Shown: piece by piece, positions 1 to 5,420 of the stretch
Layout: each line of letters opens with the position of its first letter
Numbering within the stretch: the stretch's first letter is position 1
From: an uncultured Fibrobacter sp.
GTDB lineage: Bacteria; Fibrobacterota; Fibrobacteria; Fibrobacterales; Fibrobacteraceae
Assembly (NCBI RefSeq): GCF_937877005.1
Contig: NZ_CALEFV010000095.1
Location: forward strand, 1-6,611
DNA length: 6,611 bases
Direction of reading: 5' to 3'
Position numbers and translations under genes: made by a program
Notes under the pieces: model-generated
The model's database searches: none
What the model saw: the letters and a program-made list of their open reading frames with translations, nothing else
Told to the model about the DNA's origin: nothing

Positions 1-85
1 CGACACTGTTCGCTTCACCGCCCATGTATCTAGCAGGACTTTCGACGGCAGGGAGAGCTAACGCAATTTTTTCGAGAATGGTCAT
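1..85 (-). CDS. B12-binding-type radical SAM protein, N-terminal 28 residues only (partial)
   Basis: The minus strand reads from an ATG at 85-83 to the window edge without a stop, giving 28 codons. The segment ALPAVESPARYMGGEANSV resembles the conserved opening of the large radical SAM proteins of the TIGR03960 type, which I recall as starting with a 'V-x-x-P-x-R-Y-x-G-G-E-x-N-S-V' pattern ahead of a cobalamin-binding-like domain. An in-frame TGA lies only seven codons upstream and there is no other start between, so this ATG is well supported, although no good Shine-Dalgarno precedes it. In related genomes the full protein is many hundreds of residues long and its substrate is not established. 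The iron-sulfur motif would lie outside the window, so the family call rests on this short motif. It is transcribed divergently from the GAF/GGDEF gene. Confidence 0.65.
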   Translation of the reverse strand, partial: MTILEKIALALPAVESPARYMGGEANSV

Positions 86-108
86 GACGCTAAATTTAGA
101 ATTTCATG

Positions 109-148
109 GGCTTTTTTTCTCAAAAAATTTTTTTTATGGCAAAAAGCC
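109..148. repeat. A/T-tract-rich inverted repeat between divergent genes
   Basis: GGCTTTTT (109-116) and AAAAAGCC (141-148) form a perfect 8-base inverted repeat around a 24-base centre. The centre contains six A followed by eight T (122-135), a run expected to give intrinsically curved DNA. It lies between the divergent starts at 85 and 212, and the 10-base palindrome CTAAATTTAG (90-99) is next to it. The arrangement suits a shared regulatory region, but no specific regulator can be named, and the arms are not followed by a T run that would make a convincing terminator for either strand. Confidence 0.4.
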
Positions 149-200
149 TTGTAAAAATCACGCTACAAATTGTCTTTCGGAATATATAAATGGTAAATTT

Positions 201-204
201 GGAG
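201..204 (+). promoter_or_regulatory. Ribosome binding site that favours the start at 212
   Basis: GGAG is seven bases before the ATG at 212 but only one base before the alternative ATG at 206. Normal spacing therefore favours 212 and a 450-residue product over 206 and 452 residues. The AT-rich sequence just upstream (TATATAAA, 183-190) is -10-like, but I see no matching -35. Confidence 0.55.
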
Positions 205-211
205 TATGAGT

Positions 212-1564
212 ATGATTACCTATTTTATTTGGCTTGTTGCCTTTGTTGCCGGAGTAACTGTTTCGTACTTCGTTCCCGAGGACACACTTTCGCTCGGAGG
301 AAAGTTCGTCTTTATTGGAGCCTGGGGTGCTGTTTTGGGGCTAGTCTTGTGTTCCATGTGCAAAAAGAAGGTCGAAAGTGCCGAGGTCGAGTTTACGGAA
401 ACATTGAACTCGATCAAGGGTGAAAAATTTGATTTTGCGACGGGCCTTCCTATTGAGACTGAATCTGCCCCCGAACCTGAAACCGAAGACATTCCCCTTC
501 CTAAGGGAGCTGTTTCCGCAAAGGAAGCTCTGAAAAATATCGAAGAAGCTGCAGCCCGCGTGGGATTCCCTCTGGATGTCTGGAAAAAATATTCTCGTAC
601 GCTTTTGAAGGATCGTCCTGTTCCGGAAGTTCTGCAGGCTTTGGAAAGTCTCTTGCCGCAGTTGTTCCCGAAAGCTTCAGGAATCCTTTACATGTATGCC
701 GGGGAACAGACAGATTTGCATAAGGTCCTGTCTTTTGGTGAACATGTGATTAGCGATGATGTTATGCGTCCTGCGGAATGTGCAAGTTTTGATGCGGGTG
801 ATATTGTCATTACCGATTTTTCAAAGAGCGACTTGAATGGGGGGTGTACCCATTTGCACCACCGCCCGCAGGGAATATCCTTCTGTGCTCCTATTGAAGG
901 CATCGAGGAACATTTCGGTATATTCTCCTTGCAGGTCGATGCTTTGCCTGATAATGAATCTTTGGACGAATGGCATGCCAAGGTGAGCATCGTCGCGACA
1001 TCCTTAGGCCTTTATGTAGCGAACCAGAATCTGAACATCCGCTACAAGCAGCATAGCATTCGCGATAATTTGACGGGGCTTTTCAACCGTCGTTATATGG
1101 AAGAATCTCTTACACGTGAGGTCTCTGCCGCTATTCGCCATAGGACTCCGATTGGGCTTATCATGATGTATCCGGATTCCGTTGAAGAAATTCAGAAACA
1201 GCGCGGACGTCATGCGGTAGAACAGTTGCTGTGGGAACTTGGACAGCGCTTGCCGGCTTACGTACGCAACGAGGACATTCCATGTCGCTACGATGGCGAT
1301 ATCTTCTGCGTCATTTTGCCGGGAGCCGATTTGAAAATTACTCGTCAACGAGCAGAAAAGATTCGTAACGAGATTTCTCAGTTGCAGATTGCTTATGGCG
1401 ATGGAATACTTGCGACGACCCTGAGTATGGGCGTTGCCGTCATGCCGGTTCATGCTGGCGATGCCAATTCACTCTTGTATATGGCCGGCTCGTCGATGCA
1501 GATGGCGATCCAGTCTGGAGCGAACCGGGTTATCATCGCTGATGCTCTGGAAGGAAATATGTAA
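212..1564 (+). CDS. Membrane-anchored GAF and degenerate GGDEF domain protein, probable c-di-GMP receptor
   Basis: The 450-residue product has two hydrophobic helices (about 2-21 and 31-50), an acidic linker to about 100, a GAF-like domain (about 135-275) and a C-terminal GGDEF domain (about 284-445). The GAF part shows the spacing of the 'CWALR...C-x-H' subtype often joined to GGDEF domains: PAEC near 190, GCTHL at 210-214, then FCAPIEG. The GGDEF domain opens with the typical DNLTGLFNRRY (285-295). Its signature, however, is DGDIF (361-365) instead of GG[DE]EF, and the first metal-binding Asp is replaced by Tyr320. The late 'AD-ALY-AK' motif is also altered, to AGSSMQMAI. The inhibitory-site motif RxxD is intact as RNED (352-355), exactly five residues before the signature. 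By family knowledge such proteins, for example PelD, bind c-di-GMP instead of making it. Receptor function here is inferred. The gene stands alone and ends in a terminator. Confidence 0.85.
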   Translation: MITYFIWLVAFVAGVTVSYFVPEDTLSLGGKFVFIGAWGAVLGLVLCSMCKKKVESAEVEFTETLNSIKGEKFDFATGLPIETESAPEPETEDIPLPKGAVSAKEALKNIEEAAARVGFPLDVWKKYSRTLLKDRPVPEVLQALESLLPQLFPKASGILYMYAGEQTDLHKVLSFGEHVISDDVMRPAECASFDAGDIVITDFSKSDLNGGCTHLHHRPQGISFCAPIEGIEEHFGIFSLQVDALPDNESLDEWHAKVSIVATSLGLYVANQNLNIRYKQHSIRDNLTGLFNRRYMEESLTREVSAAIRHRTPIGLIMMYPDSVEEIQKQRGRHAVEQLLWELGQRLPAYVRNEDIPCRYDGDIFCVILPGADLKITRQRAEKIRNEISQLQIAYGDGILATTLSMGVAVMPVHAGDANSLLYMAGSSMQMAIQSGANRVIIADALEGNM

Positions 1565-1571
1565 CAAAAAA

Positions 1572-1602
1572 CTCAGCTGACTTGCGCCAGCTGAGCTTTT
1601 TT
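1572..1602 (+). terminator. Intrinsic terminator after the GAF/GGDEF gene
   Basis: CTCAGCTG (1572-1579) and CAGCTGAG (1588-1595) make a perfect 8-bp stem with an 8-base loop, followed after one C by six T (1597-1602). It begins seven bases after the TAA at 1562-1564. An A run just before the stem (1566-1571) would also supply a T tract on the opposite strand, so it could act in both directions, though no leftward gene reads into it here. Confidence 0.88.
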
Positions 1603-1695
1603 GGGGTTAGGAGGAGAACAAAGAGTTCTTGCTCTTAATATAGAATGTTTGGGTGTTCGTGGCAAATGGCGTGCTTGGGCCGAAATTAAAAAGTG

Positions 1696-1757
1696 TTGAG
1701 AACCTTTCAACAATTACAACGGCTATAATGCCCTATCAAAAGGCTCAAGAATAGGGC
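1696..1757 (+). promoter_or_regulatory. Candidate promoter and operator-like palindromes upstream of the HTH-tail membrane protein
   Basis: A perfect TATAAT (1724-1729) lies about 75 bases before the ATG at 1805, but the nearest -35-like hexamers are badly spaced: TTGAGA at 1696-1701 gives 22 bases and TTTCAA at 1705-1710 gives 13. Two inverted repeats flank it. GTTGA (1695-1699) pairs with TCAAC (1707-1711), and GCCCTAT (1730-1736) pairs perfectly with ATAGGGC (1751-1757) across 14 bases. Their position over and just after the -10 would suit repressor sites or a hairpin at the transcript's 5' end. The rest of the 200-base gap (1603-1804) shows only a weak AAGAG/CTCTT hairpin (1621-1636). Confidence 0.35.
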
Positions 1758-1804
1758 TAGTTGGGACAGGTTTGTTTTCTTTTCCGTAATGTTTTTTCTA
1801 AATT

Positions 1805-2782
1805 ATGAATATGAAGAAATTTATAGCGCCTATTGTGCTGTTGCTGTTGTCTTGCGGCCTTATTGCGTACCTGACGCTCGATTTTTCAGGAAAAAAGTCG
1901 TCTTTCGACGCGGAAGCCTATCTTTCTGCCCGGGCCGTTATTGATTCTCTGGAACATGAATTGTGGAATACCAGGAACACACCTGATGCCCAGGTGGCTA
2001 TTCGCTTGCAGTTGGATTCTGCCTGGGAGTCACTTTCCGCGATGCGTTCGTCGCAAGTTGCTGCTGAGTCTGAAGCGGTTAGGACTGTTGCAGGGATTCC
2101 TCTTTCTGTGGAACTTATAAAGTGGGTGGCTGGTGGTGTCGCTGCAATTGCCCTTTGTGTTGTAATTCTGATATTAGTTCTTCGCAAACGGAAGGAATAC
2201 ATTACTCGCCGTATGGAAGCTGTCAAGGCGGAGCGCTTTAAGGAAACTCCGGCCGGTCTTGATGAAGCGACGATTCCTCCTCGTCCACGTCGCGAAAAGC
2301 GCTCTATTATTGCTGATGCCGAAGCCTATGCCGCTCATAAGCGTGAGACGATGGAACATCCGATGACGGATTCTCTGCCGGAAAAGGCCGATGATACGCC
2401 GAAGGTTGCTTTTGAGGATGAAAATGGCATTCCTGAAAACAAGATTCTGACTTCCGAGCTTGACAACAAGCCGACACTGCGTCCGACTGCCAAGGAACGG
2501 ATTACTTCCGCGATGCAGAATCTGTCCGATGTACTACGCGCTCCTCGTGGACTTTCTCGTGAGCGTACAATGAAATTGCGCGCCCAGAGTCGCAATCTGA
2601 CGGGGGACCCGAACCTAAAGTCTCAAAGTCCTCTTGAATTGACTCGTTTTGATCGCGAATCTAGCGAAAAGACTAAGATCATGCAGATGGCTCGTCGCGG
2701 CTTTCCTGCTTCGGCGATAGCCTCGAGTCTCAAGATTCCTCAGGAAAAGGTTGAGGCTGTCATCAAGGAAGCCATGGGCTAG
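1805..2782 (+). CDS. Membrane protein of unknown function with C-terminal HTH-like tail
   Basis: I do not recognise this 325-residue protein. It has an N-terminal hydrophobic helix (about 5-24), a polar, probably periplasmic region with helix-forming, coiled-coil-like content (about 33-95), and a second strong membrane helix (about 104-126) followed by RKRK at 127-130, which places the long C-terminal part in the cytoplasm. That part is charged and probably largely disordered (about 140-275). The last 40 or so residues (288-325) look like a small helix-turn-helix: 'KIMQMARRGFPASAIASSLK' followed by IPQEKVEAVI. Similar tails occur in some small membrane proteins of flagellar and signalling loci (DUF6115 or DUF2802-like), where they are thought to be sigma-70 region 4-like folds; the similarity is by eye only. 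The start at 1805 has no visible Shine-Dalgarno, and a second ATG lies at 1811. truA starts one base after the stop, so the two genes are probably co-transcribed and translationally coupled. Confidence 0.75.
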   Translation: MNMKKFIAPIVLLLLSCGLIAYLTLDFSGKKSSFDAEAYLSARAVIDSLEHELWNTRNTPDAQVAIRLQLDSAWESLSAMRSSQVAAESEAVRTVAGIPLSVELIKWVAGGVAAIALCVVILILVLRKRKEYITRRMEAVKAERFKETPAGLDEATIPPRPRREKRSIIADAEAYAAHKRETMEHPMTDSLPEKADDTPKVAFEDENGIPENKILTSELDNKPTLRPTAKERITSAMQNLSDVLRAPRGLSRERTMKLRAQSRNLTGDPNLKSQSPLELTRFDRESSEKTKIMQMARRGFPASAIASSLKIPQEKVEAVIKEAMG

Positions 2783-2783
2783 T

Positions 2784-3536
2784 ATGCGTTACCGCTTTCG
2801 CTGCGAATATCTGGGCAGCGCCTTTTATGGCTGGCAGGCCCAGAACGAAGGTGGTAAAACCAAATTTGTTACGGTGCAGTCCGCTCTGGAAGAGGCGTTT
2901 TCTATAGCGCTACGTACTCCAATTCGCATTACAGGATCAGGTCGTACTGATACCGGAGTCCATGCCCGTGGTCAGTGTGCCCATTTCGATTTTGACGGCG
3001 AACTGGATCCAGTAAAAACCGTCAACTCGATTAATGGCCTTACAAAGAGATTGATTCGTATCAGAGATTTGGAACCCTGTGCCGCAGATTTTCATTCGCG
3101 TTACGATGCGCTTTGCCGCTATTATCAGTATACGATTTTTACGCGTCCTGTCGCACTTTTTCGCGATTTCGGTTGGGAATGCGGTTCGCTTCATCTTGAT
3201 TTGTCAGTCATGGAAAAAGAGGTGGAATCTTTTTTGGGACACCATGACTTCATTGATTTTTGTATACCCCGAAATGATGGTAAGCCGACGGACTGTATCT
3301 TGACGGAGTTCAGGCTAGAATGCCTGAATGACTGGAGCTGTATGTTCCATATCAAAGGAAACCGTTTTTTGCATCGTCAAGTACGTGCCATGGTAGGAAC
3401 GTTGTTCGATATCGGCCGTGGCCGTTACCCCTTGGGTACGGTCAACCGAATTTTCGAAAGGGATTTTAAAGGGGAACGCACTTGGGCCCCTCCGCAGGGG
3501 CTAGTGCTGCAGAACGTGGAATACAAGGACTATTAG
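2784..3536 (+). CDS. truA: tRNA pseudouridine(38-40) synthase TruA
   Basis: The product isomerises uridines 38-40 in the anticodon arm of tRNAs to pseudouridine. The 250-residue protein begins YRFRCEYLGSAFYGWQAQ, typical of TruA, and carries the catalytic motif GRTDTGVHA with Asp56 as the expected nucleophile. The second half has RYYQYTIF and FLHRQVRAMVGTL, the usual C-terminal conserved block, and ends with APPQGLVL. Length is slightly below the 270 residues of the E. coli enzyme and nothing essential appears missing. The ATG at 2784 places the family N terminus correctly; the frame extends upstream to an ATG at 2751, but that lies inside the preceding gene and adds residues not seen in TruA. 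The gene starts one base after the stop of the HTH-tail membrane protein, so coupling is likely. Its TAG stop overlaps the pdxJ stop on the other strand. Confidence 0.97.
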   Translation: MRYRFRCEYLGSAFYGWQAQNEGGKTKFVTVQSALEEAFSIALRTPIRITGSGRTDTGVHARGQCAHFDFDGELDPVKTVNSINGLTKRLIRIRDLEPCAADFHSRYDALCRYYQYTIFTRPVALFRDFGWECGSLHLDLSVMEKEVESFLGHHDFIDFCIPRNDGKPTDCILTEFRLECLNDWSCMFHIKGNRFLHRQVRAMVGTLFDIGRGRYPLGTVNRIFERDFKGERTWAPPQGLVLQNVEYKDY

Positions 3537-4261
3537 CGGCCCATGATGTCGAGCATGTCGCGTATGGCGCGGTCGATGCCGACCATGACGGACTTGCTTA
3601 CGATACTGTGCCCGATGACGAGCTCGTCTATACCTTCAATATTTGCAATTCCTGCGACGTTTCGGTAGTTGAGGCCTCGGCCTGCCTTGACCTTGAGTCC
3701 GTACTTACGAGCGAGTACGGTCATGTCCTCTAAAGCCGAAATTTCCCGTTCAACTTCTTCCATGCTTCCGAGCGTGCAGCTCGTTGCATACTTGCCGGTG
3801 TTGAATTCTACGAAATCGGCTCCGATTTTCTTGGCCGCCTTCACCTGTTCCGTTTCTGGATCAATAAATACGCCTACGGAAATATCGTTGTTCTTGAGGG
3901 TCATGACGGGTTTGATCAGGTCATTTGCCTTGGCTGCGACATTGAGTCCATCTTCGCTGGACAGGGATGCATGCACTTCGGGAACGAGAGTCACGGTGTC
4001 TGGCTGATTGTTGATTGCAATCTGCACCATTTCCTGCGAGGGGGTCATTTCCAGATTCATCTTGCTCGTGATCGTTCTGCGTAACAATTGGACATCTCGG
4101 TCCTGGATATGTAGTTTGTCTTCGCGCAGATGCATGGTGATCCCGGAGACACCGGCTAGTTCAGCTAGGACTGCCGCTGCGATAGGATCTGGTTCGCATA
4201 TTTTGCGGGCTTCGCGGATCGTGGCGATGTGGTCAACATTAAATCCAAGTTTTACGGTCAT
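3533..4261 (-). CDS. pdxJ: Pyridoxine 5'-phosphate synthase PdxJ
   Basis: PdxJ condenses 3-amino-2-oxopropyl phosphate with 1-deoxy-D-xylulose 5-phosphate to pyridoxine 5'-phosphate, the last ring-forming step of the DXP-dependent vitamin B6 pathway. The 242-residue length is normal. Conserved blocks run in order: NVDHIATIREAR (8-19), HLREDKLHIQDRD (44-56), MNLEM (68-72), LVPE (92-95), FIDPETEQ (132-139), NTGKYA (154-159), AGRGLNYRNV (193-202) and ELVIGHSIVS (213-222). His44 and Glu71 correspond to the catalytic His45 and Glu72 of the E. coli enzyme. The position equivalent to E. coli His193 is Arg195, which is unusual. The start is well supported by AAGGAG six bases upstream. The gene follows the YibQ-like gene by 13 bases and is presumably in its operon. 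Confidence 0.97.
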   Translation of the reverse strand: MTVKLGFNVDHIATIREARKICEPDPIAAAVLAELAGVSGITMHLREDKLHIQDRDVQLLRRTITSKMNLEMTPSQEMVQIAINNQPDTVTLVPEVHASLSSEDGLNVAAKANDLIKPVMTLKNNDISVGVFIDPETEQVKAAKKIGADFVEFNTGKYATSCTLGSMEEVEREISALEDMTVLARKYGLKVKAGRGLNYRNVAGIANIEGIDELVIGHSIVSKSVMVGIDRAIRDMLDIMGR

Positions 4262-4267
4262 GCGGGA

Positions 4268-4273
4268 CTCCTT
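4268..4273 (-). promoter_or_regulatory. Strong Shine-Dalgarno of pdxJ
   Basis: On the minus strand AAGGAG stands six bases before the pdxJ ATG, inside the 13-base gap after the YibQ-like stop codon. It is the clearest ribosome binding site in the window and fixes the pdxJ start. Neighbouring genes have weak or no such sites, so pdxJ may be translated more efficiently than the gene ahead of it. Confidence 0.85.
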
Positions 4274-4274
4274 G

Positions 4275-5390
4275 TCATTTCTTCATAAAAGTAGATAAAT
4301 TGATGAGAGTGGTGCCTTGCTGTTTCGTTTTTTCCGGCAGGTCTTCTATTTTGTCGAGCGCGCTTTGGCTTAGGGGCAAAATCATAACCGAAATGCCATT
4401 GCGCTTGGCTTCGCGGAGCTTGGCGCTAGTGTAGTCCGAAAGGGAACTATTGTCAGGATTATACGGGTTGGCACTTTTGCAAACCATATCCATGTCCTTG
4501 CAGGTCTGCGGAACAATGGAAAGCTTGTTCATGGAAATATCCATGAACCAGAGATCATGTTGCTGGGTTGGCTTTAATATGGCCTGAAGCAGTTGCCTGT
4601 GTTCTACGGCCTGTTCTCCGTAACGGCTGGCAATTCCCTTTGCGTAGGGAAGTATTTTGAAAGCATCATTAATGACAGTTTCGATCTGTTCTTCGGTATG
4701 GTGAATGCGCAGAGGACGAAGCTTATTGTGTCCCTTATTGAGCTTTGTGGATTCCATGGTAATCCACAGAACGACTTCCTTGTTTTTCACCTTGTCCAGA
4801 TCGGTGAAAAAATCATCCTGTGAGCCAAACGGAGGTACTAGCAGGTCATAGGGAAAGTTGAGTTTGTTTAAGCCGACAATCAGTTCTGGGGTCAGGTTCG
4901 TTACCTGGAAAGCGACGGCGAGTAAAGATGCTCCTGGCCTATATTCGTTGCGTGAAACCTGTATTTCGATTTTCAGGGAATCGCCATGGTTGTCAAGCAG
5001 ATCCAACTTGGCTGCCTGGAATACCGAAGGATCTACGTTGTAGATTTCTTCCATGTAAAGGACTTTGCCGTTGCTTTTGCTGATGAACCGTTGTGCCTGC
5101 AACAGGTAGGTGATAATCGTTTGGCCGCCTCCCATGGTCCAAATTTCTCTTTTCTTTCGCTTGGAAAAGTTAACCTGCAGAGGCTGCAGAAAGATTTTCA
5201 TTCTGTCCTTAAAAGAAAGAGTGTCGGGAATTGTATCCTGTATGGCGAGAGTGTCGCTTACGTTTGAGGTTTTGCGGCTTGCATCCGATAATCCCTGCAG
5301 CTCGGCCATTTTTGGAAACAGGAAGACGAATCCGCCTACGAGAACGATAAGGACAATGATTATGGCAAGAATGTGTTTCATTTTTCCCAT
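4275..5390 (-). CDS. YibQ-like divergent polysaccharide deacetylase family protein, membrane-anchored, active site apparently lost
   Basis: The 371-residue product has one N-terminal membrane helix (about 4-25), a polar linker, a region of about 80-150 that I do not recognise, and a C-terminal domain (about 155-368) that follows the layout of the YibQ/DUF610 divergent polysaccharide deacetylases. Seen in order are a 'KLNFPYDLLVPPFG' strand like the family's 'p-x-T-x-a-i-l-P', EVVLWITMES (205-214) like 'e-v-l-l-H-l-P-M-E', a LRPLR segment, 'ILPYAKGIASRYGE' (246-259) like 'p-x-a-x-G-v-x-N-H-M-G-S', 'DLWFMDISMN' like the 'F-l-D-S-x-T' strand, and the end GTTLINLSTF. The Asp-Asp and His ligands expected at these sites are not present. 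A surface or periplasmic role, perhaps binding instead of hydrolysis, is inferred. The ATG at 5390 is chosen; 5381 is nearly as good, and a longer frame to 5483 would overlap miaA. pdxJ follows directly downstream. Confidence 0.72.
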   Translation of the reverse strand: MGKMKHILAIIIVLIVLVGGFVFLFPKMAELQGLSDASRKTSNVSDTLAIQDTIPDTLSFKDRMKIFLQPLQVNFSKRKKREIWTMGGGQTIITYLLQAQRFISKSNGKVLYMEEIYNVDPSVFQAAKLDLLDNHGDSLKIEIQVSRNEYRPGASLLAVAFQVTNLTPELIVGLNKLNFPYDLLVPPFGSQDDFFTDLDKVKNKEVVLWITMESTKLNKGHNKLRPLRIHHTEEQIETVINDAFKILPYAKGIASRYGEQAVEHRQLLQAILKPTQQHDLWFMDISMNKLSIVPQTCKDMDMVCKSANPYNPDNSSLSDYTSAKLREAKRNGISVMILPLSQSALDKIEDLPEKTKQQGTTLINLSTFMKK

Positions 5391-5420
5391 GGTAAGTGCT
5401 AATATAACTAAATTGGCGGT
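5391..5420. promoter_or_regulatory. Compact divergent control region between yibQ-like gene and miaA
   Basis: Only 30 bases separate the two divergent ATGs. The sequence TAATATAACTAAATT holds -10-like hexamers for both directions: TAATAT at 5400-5405 rightward and TATATT on the minus strand over the same bases. Any -35 elements would lie inside the opposite coding region, and none is convincing. Untranslated leaders would be very short, and neither start has a good Shine-Dalgarno; GGCGG at 5415-5419 ahead of miaA is at best weak. Confidence 0.4.

Noticed and set aside
194..201. TAAATTTG as a Bacteroidetes-type TAnnTTTG promoter element
   Set aside because: The transcription start would fall at or beyond the start codon region, and no TTTG element is visible at the right distance upstream. 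The match is probably chance in AT-rich DNA.
1838..1861. Lipobox (LLSC) in the HTH-tail membrane protein
   Set aside because: Leu at the -2 position is unusual, and the sequence after the Cys stays hydrophobic, which fits a membrane helix better than a lipoprotein cleavage site.
2751..2783. Upstream TruA start at 2751
   Set aside because: It lies within the preceding gene and adds 11 residues not typical of TruA. The ATG at 2784 begins exactly at the conserved family N terminus.
3486..3501. GCCCCT/AGGGGC hairpin near the end of truA as a terminator
   Set aside because: It lies within the conserved APPQGL coding block and has no T run on either side, so intrinsic termination is not supported.
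3482..4298. Plus-strand open frames across the pdxJ region
   Set aside because: They are antisense shadows of pdxJ, whose full set of family motifs on the minus strand is unmistakable.
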